57,470 nucleotides of DNA from Chaetomium olivaceum (GCA_039881045.1 JAYWVB010000103.1:1-57470); one strand, 5' to 3'. Positions 21,651 through 34,404 are shown, numbered from the stretch's first letter. Translations and numbers: made by a program. The notes: a model not told the origin generated them from the letters alone.

Positions 21651-23406
21651 ATGGCATCCGCCGACGGCCAACCGCAGCAACCGCAGCAACCACTGGCATC
21701 ACTGGCCATCAAAAAAGAATCACCTGCAGAAGGAGAAAGTCAAACGGCCGAGCAAAGGCATTCTTCTCCAAACAACCCTCACTCTGAACGAAGCCAACCC
21801 ACACCAAGCATCAATGGTAACGATCAGGACATAGGCGAGGACAGTCTTATGGGAAATACAACCGACATGGCTCCCAAGATCACCGCTTCTAAGAAAAAGA
21901 AGGGCACTGCTGCTGCCGTCAAGGCTCCCAAACGCGGCCGTCCCGGTGCCGGCGCGAAGAAGGGCAGAGGTGGCGGCCCCAAGAAGGCCAGAAAGGATGC
22001 CTCAGCTAAGAACACCGGCGGCGCTGAGACGGCCGACGGCGGAAACTCGAGCGAATCCGACAGCGGACCGTATTGCCTCTGCCGCGGACCCGATGATCAC
22101 CGCTTCATGATAGCCTGCGACCGGTGCGAGGACTGGTTCCACGGCGAGTGCATCGGCATGGACAAGCACACGGGCGAGAAGCTGGTGCAAAAGTACATAT
22201 GCCCCAACTGCACCGACGGTGGCCGCTACGCCACCCGCTACAAGAAGATGTGCTCGCTTTCTGAGTGTGCTGAGCCCGCCCGCATTTATGATTCAGCCAC
22301 CCCAGCATATTTTGCTCGCCCGAGCATTGTCAGGCCTGGTGGGAGCAGCTCATCGCGACCCTGCCGCGGAGTAAGACCACCTCGGCCGCCGATCACCTCA
22401 CTCAAGACGAGCTCATGGGCCTGCTCGATGCTCCCAGCCCGCTGCCTCAACCAGAAGATGGCGGCGACACGGACCTACCCGCTCCCAGCCCCTGGCACCT
22501 CGGCAAGGCCCCGTTTTCTACGCCATCCAACTTCTGGGACCTGCCCGCGTCGTCGAGCGCCCTCACGCCCGAGGAGCAAGACCTGCTCACCACGTCGGCC
22601 ACGGAGCGGTATCAACTCGGCGAGGAGATAGTGCTCTGCAAAAAGATGCTGCAGCTGATCGACCTGGCGCTTAAGCAGCGCGAGGCGGCCATCGCCGCGG
22701 GCAAGGGCACGGCCAAGGACCTTTGTGGTTACGACACCCGTCTTGATACTGTTGCGGCAACGCACCAGTTTGCCCTGTTTCTCCAGACCCGCCAGGGCGA
22801 AGCCATCTTCAAAACCGGCCGTCTAGACTCAAACCCCACCGCCACCACCACCAACGGAACCACTCCCCTGACAAACGGCACCACCACCACCACCACCACC
22901 ACCATCCAACCCCAAACCCAACCGCCACCCCTTACAAGCGACGTAATATCCACCGACCCCCAGTACCCGCACACGTGCCTCAAAAAGAAGTGGAGTGCAA
23001 GCCGCACAACGGCTGGAGCGCGGTGCTGGCCAAGAGTGTGCGGCACGACATGAAGGAGCTGGCCGCGCAGGCCAAGGAGAAGCTCGATGCCGAGCAGCGG
23101 GTGAGGGACGGCGCTGCGGGCCGGTTCCGGCGCCGCGTGGGGGAGGGGAATCGCGTTGTTGTGTTGGGTTCTTTTGGGGTGGGGTTTGGGTTTGATTCTG
23201 GGGTTGATTCTGGTTCTGGTTCTGGTTCTTATGGTGGTGCTGGGGTGGTGGCGGTGGTGGTCTGGACGGTGCGATGGATGGTGTTGAGCGTGGTGATGGT
23301 GATGGGGTTGTTGGAAGGGGTGGGGTGGATGGTGGTTAGGGTTTGCTTGGTTTGGTGGTTGGTTTACATGGGGATAGGATGGATCGGGTGGGTGAAAACG
23401 GGATAG
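21651..23406 (+). CDS. SPP1/CFP1-like PHD subunit of the Set1 (COMPASS) complex (two frame changes)
   Basis: Likely reads H3K4 methylation and supports Set1 methyltransferase in the nucleus. ATG 21651 (MASADGQPQQ) is preferred over 21594 for its context. Lys-rich basic stretches precede a PHD finger at about 142-187: CLC, then MIACDRCEDWFHGECIG, then YICPNC. After it, TRYKKMCSLSEC and SIFCSPEHCQAWWEQLIATL match the Cys-rich CFP1/Spp1 module, then QFALFLQTRQGEAIF and a CLKK...ECKPHNGW segment. The frame changes near 22302 (C run) and 22982 (A run); one added base in each restores about 585 residues. The Gly/Val-rich end after about 23150 looks unlike coding, so the true C-terminus may lie in another frame. 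Family assignment is good; the exact structure is not. Confidence 0.8.
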
Positions 23407-24476
23407 ATAGGTACGAGATGGAATGGGTTGGGTCAGGTTGGGCTCGGGAAGAGGTTGGTTACGGCTAATGAGGCGAGATTGAGTACATACCTACCTACCT
23501 ACCTAATAAGCGACTCATAGTCTCGTTCTGGTATTAATATTAGAACACACAGTCGTGTGAACACAATCCGGGACTGGTAGGCATACATTGAAGTTCTGGC
23601 AATTGAGCAACTGAGACATTGGGACCATCTCTTGTGCGAGTGGTCAGGCGTAAACAATCACTCCGGATGATCGATAAGAGCGCTCTCTATCTTGCTAGAA
23701 TCATGTTCGTTCAGGTTCTAGATATACAGACATGTTTAAAGGCCCATCTTGCCCCAAGCCTTCCGCGAAATTGCCGATGACGGCCTGGTAAACGTACAGA
23801 GGCCCCAACAAGACAAGCCAGAGACGAGTCAATCAAAATCGAACGAATCAAAGCAGGGTATAAGAAACAAGAAACACCGGACCTCATAACAGCCGCTTCG
23901 TAACGTGACGTAAGTCGTAACCGGTGTAAAACAGAAAGGACAAACAAAACAAAAGGCCATCTCCGGCCGACGTAAGGGTCATGCACCCCGTACCCCTACC
24001 CCTACCCCTACCCCCTCCCCATCCAAAAGCCCAAAAGCCCAAACCGGATAGTTATTATAAAATCGATCAATCGCAGCCGCGAGGCCATGTTTTCCGTCTT
24101 GTTTCGGCCGCGAGGCCCACCCAGTCTTGCCGAGACATTTGCCCAAGTTGAGTTGTATGGAAGCAGCCCAACCTGCCGCCGATCATTATATAGTTAGTTA
24201 TTATCTCACCCACTCGTTTTGCATCGTCCCGAGTTCTGTTTCCTCCGCCCAACCGTCGCGGTCCTGTTGATTCCCGCCGAAGGGAAGGGAAGAATCCAAC
24301 TAGCTCGTGAACTCTGCCTGCCTAGGCGATGTGTTCCCATTTTGGTATCCTCCCGTTTTTGTACCAGTGTCGGTCGCGTGACCGGTATGTTCTTCTTCTT
24401 CTAATGCGGACCTAGGTCGTTTGTTTGCATTTCTCGTTTGCATGGCGGCATCAACCGCAGCAGCAGTTTATTCCCA
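23407..24476. other. intergenic region between converging genes
   Basis: No gene is supported. It holds a CTAC repeat (about 23491-23502) and a four-unit TACCCC repeat (about 23991-24014). Confidence 0.6.
23991..24014 (+). repeat. TACCCC hexamer repeat
   Basis: Four head-to-tail TACCCC units. It resembles, but is not, the standard fungal telomere repeat (TTAGGG), and it lies in an ordinary intergenic position. Confidence 0.8.
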
Positions 24477-25052
24477 TCAAGCACGGCGTTTTCCTGAGCT
24501 GCTCGAATGCCCATGTCCATGGCTACGGCGAGACGAGTGGCCCTGCCGCCTGGATGAACTGCCACCACCAGCCCGTTCCAGCTCGCGCTCCAGCTCTTCG
24601 GCCCTCTGGCGGAAGCCGCGCACGATCTCGCGAATGCCGGCGATGCGGTCAAAATCCAGCTCGAGCTCGTCGATCTGCGCCATGATGTCGTGGTAGCGCG
24701 CGATCTCGGCGTCGGCGTTGTCGATGAGGTTGCCGGCGCGGTCGTAGACGCTGAGCGTCACGATCTGGGACTGCTCCATCAGGTACTCGAGCCGCTGCTG
24801 GATCGACTGCATGACGCGGTCGAAGTGGCGGCCGAGCGCGCTGAGCGACGAGCTGTCCATCATCAGCATCCCCTGGGACGAGGCGCGGCTCGCGGCGCGC
24901 GATGACGTCGAGCCCGCCCCGCCCCCGCCCCCGCCCCCGGCCGCCGCCACGGCTTGCTGCCCATGCCGCAGGAGCTCGATCTGGTCCTCTGTCAGCCCCA
25001 GCTGGGTGTCAGGCACGGCATTGGGATCCGCAGCGGGCTGTTGCGACGACAT
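24477..25052 (-). CDS. BLOC-1 subunit CNL1-like coiled-coil protein
   Basis: A single exon of 191 residues starting MSSQQPAADPNAVPD. After an N-terminal LGLTEDQIELLRHGQQ motif there is a Gly/Ser/Ala linker (seven Gly), then a long amphipathic helical region at about 72-160 with SALGRHFDRVMQSIQQRLEY, NLIDNADAEIARYHDI and DELELDFDRIAGIREIVRGF, ending in a basic His/Ser-rich tail. This pattern fits the fungal CNL1 subunit of the BLOC-1 complex, which acts at endosomes. Assignment is from remembered pattern similarity of short helical sequences, so another small coiled-coil protein remains possible. Confidence 0.55.
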   Translation of the reverse strand: MSSQQPAADPNAVPDTQLGLTEDQIELLRHGQQAVAAAGGGGGGGAGSTSSRAASRASSQGMLMMDSSSLSALGRHFDRVMQSIQQRLEYLMEQSQIVTLSVYDRAGNLIDNADAEIARYHDIMAQIDELELDFDRIAGIREIVRGFRQRAEELERELERAGGGSSSRRQGHSSRRSHGHGHSSSSGKRRA

Positions 25053-27470
25053 GGCGGGCTGTCACACCAAGAGCTTGAGGCTCTCCGATCCCAGCTGGCT
25101 ATTAGTAACTGTCGTGTAGCCTCGCGATTGCCACGCTCGGCCCGGATCTGCTTGGCTATGTTTGCCGATCGACGCAGGCGGACCGCTAGCGGAAGTCCGG
25201 ATAGTCTCGCCCGAAAGCCGCCGGGCCTACCCTGCAAAGGCCGACCTAAGTCTACTCTCCCCGTGATGTGTACTTTCCAGCGCCTCCGGCGCCCCGCTGA
25301 GGGTTTGTGTATTCGCGGGATGGTTAACCTTAATGCCTCTTGGCCAGGGGAACGGCGCACCGTGTTACGGCGGTGGGAGAACAAGGTTGCGGGGTATGCG
25401 GTGGCTTCGCTCGAAGACCCGGTTCCCCGGTTGATGGCGGATGTGAATGCGACACCGATAGCTCGAGCGTCGGCGACGTCTTGGGCTCGTTCGGCGTCAT
25501 GGTTCCGCTGGCAGTGTCGGTCACTGCGTCGATGCCATAACAGCTTGGCCGACAGGCGATTGCGACGGTCTTGTGCGAGGTGTTATGCGGCGGCAGTAGT
25601 AGCGCTTCGAGCGAGTGTCGAGGAGCACGGGAAAGTCGCGGGCCGGATGCGAAAGGCGTCCGCAGCGATGTGTGGTCGTCCCAAATATCCTTTCCTCCTC
25701 TTGTGGTACACGCCCAATGAAGCTGCCAGAGCCAACTGTCTCGTTCATGTGTTGCGCCGCGTCCAGCCCACCGTCCGTAACTTGCCAAAATAGTGCTTTT
25801 GTATATATTTCCGTTGTTCTATGTCGGGTACGGCTCCTCAACCTCTCCGAGACATTCGCGGCGTCGTTTTCGACTCCTTGTTCAAGATGGGAGCCAAGGA
25901 CTGTCGGTTGGGTTTAATTATACCGCCTTTCCCCACGCGGGATACGCATCAGGTGACAGTCAGATGCTGGACCACACTAATTTGGGGTTGCGTCCGAAGG
26001 GAATCCAAGCCGGTCAACTCGCGCAGATTGCGTGACGTGCGTGAAAGGGCAGCGTGTCGTGAAAATTCGGTCAATAGTGTCGATAATGAGCAAATGTTTT
26101 CGAAACTCGACCGGTTGCGGCTAGAGCCTGGGGATTGTAAGTGATGCCGTTAGATTGGTGACCAATGGTTTTTTGTCTCCGAGTGACCGCACGACGATTG
26201 GCGTTGATCATGGACGTCGATGAGTTTCCCGTCGGCTGCAGAATCCCATCTGGCTTGGCCCCCTGTTGGACACCACGAGACCCCACAGAAGACAAGAGCT
26301 TTGACATTGACAGGGGTCCAAATCGAGGTGAGTGAGACGAGACGAGACATTGGGGTTTCGTGATGCAAATACAGATTAATCATTGCTTAACGGCGAAAGC
26401 AATGTCCGGAGGTCTCGGGTGACGTAGATTGGCCTTGAATGCTTGAATGCACATCCATCTTCTTCTACCTCTAGCGGCCGCGCAGATGCGGCCACTCGGC
26501 CTTTGAGGCGGCCTCGGTTTTGTCTCCGACTCTCTGGAACGACGAGGGATCCCGGTTTGTGGCGCCGCAGCCGCAGTGTATGGACGAACAATGTCCATAC
26601 AATTACAACGTAATGGAGGGCGGGGGCTGGTTGGTCTACCAGCACAAGCCTGTTGTCAGTACTCAGTACCCAAGTGAGCCAGTCCACCGTTGGATTCGCT
26701 TCGCCTTCATCAGACGGTCCAGTCAGTATCGGGAGCCTGCCGACGTTTCTCGGCATAATCACAAGCCCATTGGAGGGCGAGTCATTCGACCCGTTCGTTA
26801 AGTACGGAAGAGTTATTCGTACCGAGCACTCACCCCAGTAGAGCTGACCAATGGCTCTGGTTAGATGTTCTGCAAAGCACTTACACGGACAAGAAACACA
26901 TATTCGACTTTTTCGATGTCCCAAAACGGGCTTCGAGATTTGATATTCGACCTTCAAAAGCCTCCACCGCGGTAGTGGACAAGAACGGGAAACTGGAGAC
27001 CGGAGGTGCCCCTCCCGAGCATCAACTCGCCTAGCAAAATCGTGCTTTCCAGATCTGTATCCCACATGCAGGTCCCGCACCAGACTCACCTTTTAACAGC
27101 CGTTCTTTCCATGCAACTTAACTATTGTAGGTAGCGAGTCCCGGCTTGCAGGCGGCATCCCCCGAAAAACACTACGCTCGGCCAGAAGGAATCCATTTGT
27201 ATCCCAGACCTCACCCTTGCTCTGCCGTTGAATGTCGGCTAGAAATCTCTATCATGGAGCCGAGTTCTGGTGGCTGCGGCATCGATATCCCGCATTTCCG
27301 ACTCAACCCCCGCATCATTGCAGCTTGCGATTCCATCAATGAACGGTCGTTTTGGTGCGGGGAGGTGACATGCATAAGTAGAGCTCTGAACATGGACGTT
27401 CTCAACAATTGAGATAGTACTTAGAGTCTTAGACTACTAGACTTGGGATTAGTCTCAGTCTAAATAAACC
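25053..27470. other. intergenic region between divergent genes, no gene seen
   Basis: About 2.4 kb holding the promoters of the CNL1-like gene (left) and the esterase (right). Several open frames of 60-280 codons occur but overlap each other or the CNL1-like gene and carry no domain. A length of 2.4 kb is generous for a shared promoter, so an unrecognised transcript is possible. Confidence 0.5.
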
Positions 27471-29134
27471 ATGGTGTCTCTATCAGGACTGGCCATCTTA
27501 GGCCTCGCCCTTGTCTCGCGCGTGTCCGCGACCATCCTTCAAAATGGCCAAGTGAGAGAGACCAACTTCCCGGATACTCGCATTGACCGGTCCGCGCACT
27601 CGTTCAAGACATACCCGCCCAACGCCCCCGAGATATCCTACAAGGGACGGTGGGACTCGCAACATGTCTCTTGGTGGTCGTAAGTGAACCTTCATTGGGG
27701 CAGGCAGCTGCAAGATAGATTACATGGAGCTAACAACAATCAGAGCCCCGGGCATCAAGTTCGGCTACACCGGACAGACGGTAGCCATTTCCTTCGGCAA
27801 CCTCACCGACAATGGCGTCCTAGTCGGTTACCGCATTGGAGGGCTCGACTGGACTTTCACCAACATTACTGCCGGAGGTACTCACCTGCTCGTGAGCCCG
27901 GAAACCCCAGGCTCGGGCGAGACCGGCCCGGTCAACCCGTGGACTTTTGAGATGCGGGTGACGAACTGGGCATATGGCGTTCAGATTGATGCCGTCCATG
28001 TCGCCGCCGGAGAGAAGCTGATCAAGATTCCCGACTTCGGCCGCCGGATCGAGGTCATTGGTGATAGTCTTGCCTCGGGTATGTACCAGACCTACGAGGG
28101 CTTGTCAAGCTGGGGCTAGTACGTTTGATCCTACTTACGTGAGTGGTGGAATGGTGCTGACATTACGACAGTGGCCTCGGGGCTGGTCTGGGCAACACCG
28201 AGTTTGCCGTGACCGCTTACCCCGGAATCTGCGCGGCAGACCAGGACTGCTGGGGTAACCCTCGCGGGCAGGTCCATCAGTGGTTTTACACTGCTGACAC
28301 GAGTTATCGTGCCTCTGTGATTCACGGTGGTGAGTTGTCTTGCGCTTTTGCGGTCGTGTAACTGAGCTCACACATAGTGTAGAGAACCCGGAGCCGTGGG
28401 ACTTCAAGAAGCACCCGGCCGCCGACATCGTGGTTATCAACATTGGCACAAACGACCACAACGAGGCAAACAATGTCTCAACCGAAGCCTACATCGATGC
28501 CTTGACCAAGATCATCCAGGGTGTTCACGGAAAGTATCCGAAGGCTCAAGTTATTGTTATGGTAAGCCTTATTTGCCAAATTTAACAGTGCCCGAGGTAT
28601 CCTAACAAACCATTCCTTAGTCCCTCTGGCTAGGATTCTACCAATCTGGTAACACGTACTTCCCCAACGCCCCCGACGGTTGGGTCAAGGAGATCTACGA
28701 TATGGTCAAGTGGTAAGAGCATCCTACCCCCAACACCACACAGCCCAACAACTCACCCCGTCACAACAAAACAACAACAGGTTCAACTCGGACGCCTACC
28801 TCCGCAACCCGACCATCTACGACGGCGTCACCAAGAAGACGTCCAAGACGGGGAAGAAAGCCAAGCCCTTTGTCCACTACTTCAACACGACGGGCATCAT
28901 GCAGCACAACGACATCGGGCCGCAGTGGCACCCTACCGATGTCGGCGCCATCAAGGTGGCCAGCCACCTGCAGCAGTTCATCCGGATCAAGTTTGACTGG
29001 GACTTTTACGCTACGGGGCCAGAGTGAGTCCTCCTGGTGTTGTTTTTTCAACTCGTAGATGGGAGTTATAGGCTAACTGCAGCGTTAGGGTCTTCCACGA
29101 GACGCTGTACTGGAACGACCAGGCTAATTATTGA
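27471..29134 (+). CDS. secreted carbohydrate esterase family 2 (SGNH) protein
   Basis: A predicted extracellular deacetylase of plant polysaccharides such as acetyl-xylan. Seven exons: 27471-27679, 27744-28118, 28172-28329, 28383-28561, 28621-28712, 28781-29023 and 29089-29134, all with GT-AG introns of 52-68 bp, giving 433 residues. The signal peptide covers about residues 1-20 (MVSLSGLAILGLALVSRVSA). An N-terminal beta domain with GYRIGGLDWTF precedes the SGNH hydrolase part: EVIGDSLASG (nucleophile Ser about 178), NIGTNDHNEAN (oxyanion block) and QWHPTDVGAIKVA (catalytic His about 388, Asp about 391). CE2 enzymes have this two-domain layout. It may be induced by plant biomass, but no site was identified. 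The isolated position suggests no gene cluster. Confidence 0.9.
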
Positions 29135-29683
29135 GGGACAATGGATAAGTAAGCGGCCGGAAAGGAGAAGAGGGAAGAAAATATGATGGAGAGGAACAGA
29201 GACACAAACTGGTCTTCGTCACCAAGCTCGGGATAATTAATCTCCAGAGGCTATTTTCATAACGTACTTGAGAGGGTAATGACCTACGCCACGGAAAGAA
29301 TCTTACATTGTTCAAGCCAACAAACAAAACCAACAGCAACTCAAAATCTATGCCCACCTCGGTGTTACACAGTCGATGAAATGTGATAAGGCAGCGATAG
29401 TGGCTGAGATTTGCTGAGTGAACCAACCACACATAACTACATGCTGTGTGTCCATGACCAAGCCTGCCTCACTGTTTTCTCACCGGCACGCCATGCCATC
29501 ACCCAGTTAACCTCCCCGCGCTGCCGTTTCCCCTACGGCAGAGATCAACGGCGAAGCTCGGCAACGGTGAGAGAGCGCCCTTGCGGGTCTGGGGGACTGG
29601 TGGTCGATGCTGTGTTGTGTGCTAAGCGAGTCCCCTCAGCAAAAGACGTGTCCTGCCTGCGTTCGTACTCTTCCCCCTAACTA

Positions 29684-29721
29684 GGAAGCCAGTTACCGCT
29701 CTGAGGTCGTACCTGGCTTCC
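29684..29721. repeat. inverted repeat, 9-bp arms
   Basis: GGAAGCCAG at 29684-29692 and its complement CTGGCTTCC at 29713-29721, separated by 20 bases. Function unknown. Confidence 0.8.
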
Positions 29722-31382
29722 CCCGTGCGGCTGACCGTTTTTCTCTTTCACTTTTGCGCTACACGGTTACGGCAATGGCTGGGTTGCTCACGACGCTTAC
29801 CTTCGGCATCTCCATACACTCGTTACGTGTCTGCCCCTGGGGTCAAGAGCCATCTGGGAGCATGGCGCCGCCGCAGCGCTTGATGCCGGACCACTTTACC
29901 AGGTCGCCGATGGCAAAGTGGGAAGGGCAGTTGGGAGTGTCTTCGGGGATGCTTGATCCGTTGTTGTGATAGTCATCCATCTCTCTCGAAGACATCGCTT
30001 CACCTCACTCCGGAAACGAATGCGTCGCAAGCGACGCCTGCCGTCGATACTCAGATCCCGCCCGCCTGCCCGCACTTTTTGCCCATTCTCGGCTCACGCG
30101 TAGCCCAAAAGAGGTTTTATTTTCCGGCCGGTTAACTCACGACAACACACCCATGTTTACGTTTAAACACCCGGGGAGCCGATCCGGCCTGCTGGCGATC
30201 TCTGCGGGTGAGCCTCGCTTCCAGCCCATGCGTTCTTCTGTAACGGACCTTGCTTGCGAGGGCAGAACGAGGTGAGGTTCGGCTGGCTGGCTGCTCGAGG
30301 GCCCTGGTATGTACCAAGTACGAAGTACCTGTAACATGTCCAGACTCACTCCTCCCCCCCGGCATTTTCTTGGACGCCTAGCAGGGTTGAAGGCGGAAGG
30401 ATGGCTCCCACGACGATCTTGACTTATTTTTCCCTGTCAGGTCGAGCAGGGGCCCGCGAGGAATTCCGTTCGAACCCTTCGAGGCGAACGTCTCGCGGGC
30501 AGGGGCCCAGACTCTGGTACCGTCTAGACTCAGCTGTTCGCGCGATGATCGCGATTTTCGTCCCTGCCCGCCGGCAGGGGACCAGCAAGCGGGGGGGTGG
30601 CGGCCTTGCCGACTCGATAACGTGGAGACCGTTGCGGTTGATCAGGAACCGCCGAGATTGTGGTGATCGCTGGTGGGTTTCTTCGGCTTTCGCCCGCCAT
30701 CCATGCTTGGTTTGGAAGCTCGAACCGAACTTTTCGTTGCTGCCCTCGATGCGATTTACCCATGCATCCTTTTTGGCCATCCCCCCTCATCAACTTCCAT
30801 GGATACAGCTAGCCACAGTCAAGAGATCGATTCACCGCTCCCGACGATCTGACCGATTGCCAACGATCCCATGGGCATGCCTCGATTGCCTGAGCGCTGA
30901 ATGGGATGACAGGAGACCCCGTCCAGTGCCAGAGGCGAGGGTCGCCACCATCTCGTGACTCTCTTTCGCGAGTGGCCACATCTCGACTCTCGGGGACCCC
31001 CTAATGTTGCTGCCTCCGGCGATGCCATCAAGTCGTCAAAATTACGTTCATGCGAACGGAGTTGGCCGTGTCGAACGGCTAAACACTCCGCCTATACCCG
31101 CCGCCGCTTGGACCCCCCCTTGCTCAGCATGACCGCCGGACTCACCGTCTCGCGAGACCAGGCGACGACGCAGAAAAGTATAGGCCTTTGGCGACGAGCG
31201 TCTCGGGCATAGGGTCTCCTGCATCAAACAAGCGGCCGGGTAGGACGTACGCCGTGTCTTGTCGTCGGCTTGGCCATTTCTCGTGCGACAACCCTGAGTC
31301 AGGGTTAGCTATGGGCAGGCCCAGGAGCTTTTTACCCCTGTTGTTTACCCAGCCCCCTTACCTCGGCAGCTAGCCGACCCGG

Positions 31383-31408
31383 CGTGTCAAAAGGGGGCTT
31401 TTGACACG
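31383..31408. repeat. perfect inverted repeat, 11-bp arms with GGGG loop
   Basis: CGTGTCAAAAG at 31383-31393, loop GGGG, and CTTTTGACACG at 31398-31408. This would form a very stable hairpin. There is no gene next to it. Confidence 0.9.
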
Positions 31409-34404
31409 GCGCGTCTGAAACGCCAACCCCGTCCCACAATCCGGCCGCCGAAAGCGTAAGCCAAAGCCAGTGTCCGCACTCGGGGGCGACGGAACGGTTT
31501 TCCACTACCTTCTTTTGCTGCTCGTCTTGGTGCGGCGGCGCATGGCAAAACGGGCACACAAGGCTGGGGAGCAGCCTTGCTTGCCAGAAGAGAAGAGGGG
31601 GAGCAACCGCCAAAACCAACGAATCGAATCGGGATCCGAGGAACCCCATCTGATCGGCGACGTGGGAAGATTGCTCGTCGCCATTCCCGGCGGGCGCTAG
31701 GGATACCCTCCCGGGCGCGCGGCGCGTCCCAATTTCAATTTCCACCACATCTATTTTTACTGCATATCACACAATGTGATGGCGGCATGTCTCTGCTGCC
31801 AGAAATCTCACACAGGGTCCTCCTCCGGCGCCTGGTTGCCTTGGCGTCAGTTATTCCCCGTTCGGGATGATGGGGAGGGGGGAGGGGAGGAGGGGAGAGG
31901 AGGGCAAGCACTGGACACATGCGAGTCTGAGACATGCATGCAGAGACGAGATTGGGCTTGCGAGGTGATGGTGATGAAAACGGGAAGATGGGGGGGGACA
32001 CCAAGCCCGGCCCCGAGATCCTTGGCCGCTGACTCGATTCGTCGGTCTGGCAGCTGGCGTTGGAAGTTTGGTAGGGGTTCACAAGCGAAAGACCCGAGAA
32101 CATGGGTACGGGAGCGGGTGGTGGTGCGTGCTCCGTGCTTGTCGTCGTTAAGTTTAGTTTAGCGCCATGATCTTCACGGGCCTTTCGGCGCCCACGCACA
32201 ACGCCGTCGTTTCAGCCCTTGCCATGATTCCCTGAGAGGCGTTGAAAGTGGGCGATCTCGATGACGATCTTCCGGGGAAGAGCGAAAAAGGATGCAGAAG
32301 GCCAGAAGCCGAGGCGGGGTCTTCGGTTCAGCTCGAATTTCCATCACATCGCTGATTGCCTGCCTGAGAGCATGCTCCGAGTGCAATCAAACCACAGGAG
32401 CGAGTTCCTGAGTCGTCACAAACTGCACGCGCCGGTATATCCGCTTGATGAGCCTCGGGGATATCATCGGGGTTCCACTGCGATAATTTCTGGCGTTGAG
32501 GTTGGCGGAGTGGCGGACTCGGCGGGCAAAAAGGCAGCAAAGGAAAAAAAATCGTGTAGTTGCATCTTGGCAATGGTGGACTCTCGACTTGAAAGTTCTC
32601 TCAAGCGAGGCGCAATGATCCTCGCAGATCCCTGCATATCTGTACGGACGGCAGTTGCTACGGGGACGTCAAAACGTGGTGTGTGGATTGCTCGGTTTGT
32701 GACATGTGGCGGGCTCGTGTGTCATTCGAAGAGTCGCGCCTGGAGGCGAACAGCACGGACGGGAGTGAAATGACGGGATGTGGGATGATGTGTGGATGTG
32801 CAGCTGATGTGTGACAGTCTTCCAAATCCCGTGTTTGTGGCGATCCGTGAAACGATAGATCTGGCGGATTGGGCAATGGGGCCGTCGTGGCGCCGTGGGG
32901 GACAACCTACAGCTCGTTAGCCGTCACAGTAGTCCAACACGCTGGTCAGCAGCAGCCAGCTCCAAGCGGTCGTTTTCGCATGCGTGTTAGTTACTGGTAG
33001 TTAGGAGCCACCCACCTAACTAGTATGTATTGAATGCGTCATGCAAGACGGGGCTGTCACTGAACGCCTCCCATTGGGCTCACGCATACCTACCTGGTGG
33101 AGGCGTGGAGGCGTGGAGGCGTCGAGGTGATAGGAAACCGAGTCGGGTTGCTGCCCGTGTGCATCAAACGATGCGCAATCTTCCCATCGTGGCGCAAGGT
33201 AACAAGCTGGAACGCCGGTCGGGATGCCGATGCCAGCAGCTTGACGATTTGCGGTGGTAATCCCCGAACTCCGATGCTGCGGTCTCGAACCCGCTGAATG
33301 CTGTTCCAACATGGAAATCCACGAGCCCGGCATGTTGGCATGTTGGCATGTTAGCATGTGGGATGGCACGAGCGTGGCTCTCCATCTCAGATTTTCTCTC
33401 AGCGCTGTTTCCTGCGCGGGGATTCCAGGGTTCCGGCCCAACTGGCAACCTCCGGGCATTCCTGATTTGCCAGCCTTCCTTCAGGTTGCTGCACCCCCTC
33501 GCCTTTCGGGAGCTGGCCCGGACTGGCACACTTTTAGCTCCATGACATCAGCCACGGAGCCCACGCAAAAAGTGCTTGATTGCCAGATTGCCCGCCACAA
33601 TTTACCATGCCATGCTCGATGCAGGAAAGCGTGGCTAGCACGAGGCGCGCTGATCGCTGATCGGCCTGATGCATGCTGCATTGATGCCAACCCCCCGACG
33701 AAAATCCCCTGCTGCCCTTCGCCAAACGGTTCCCCATTCAGAACGAGATGCGCAGGGGCTTGGCAAGGACCGGCGACCCTCGAACATGATCGACAATGAT
33801 TGACCAAAAGTGTGGTGGGGACCATGCACGACGAGGGCCAAGGATCGCCTTGCAGAAGTGCGGAATTGGGCCAAGTAGCCGAACAACCTGGAACTCCAGA
33901 AAAAAACCGAACACGGGAGAGAGACAAGGTGGAGCCCGACTAACGCACGCCAGAAGCGCGCTAGAACAAGTGAACAGCCAGCAAAAAAAGAGACGCATTG
34001 TTGTTGCCCGGGCCCCCGCTCGCCGATGCTTGCTGGCTGGCTGACGAAGCAAGCCTTTCCCAGAGGACAAACGAAAACCCCCCCAACTGCTCCAGCCCGG
34101 TCGTTAGCGCAAACTGAGCACGGAAAACCCCGCTGATGCGCGCAAGATAAACAAAAACCACCACGCTAAAAATTTAAAAATAAGAATAAAAAAGAGATGG
34201 GAGGGCGGTTTGATGCACGCCTTCGACCCACCACAACGGATATTGGGGTGGTTTTTGGCAGCATCGCGCGCAGATCCCCTGCGCCTGTCGTCACCACACC
34301 AACTCCAGCTCTTTCCATCCCGGGCGACTTGGTTACCTTAAATCGCTTGGACAGCGTGTGCACGGTGCAACGGTTTCCATTCGAAGGGCTGCTGACGTTT
34401 TTGT

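Noticed and set aside
23991..24014. interstitial telomere repeat
   Set aside because: The unit is TACCCC, not CCCTAA, and it is short and intergenic.
24954..25793. 279-codon open frame on the plus strand over the CNL1-like gene
   Set aside because: It is partly antisense to a better gene, has no domain, and looks like a GC-rich chance frame.
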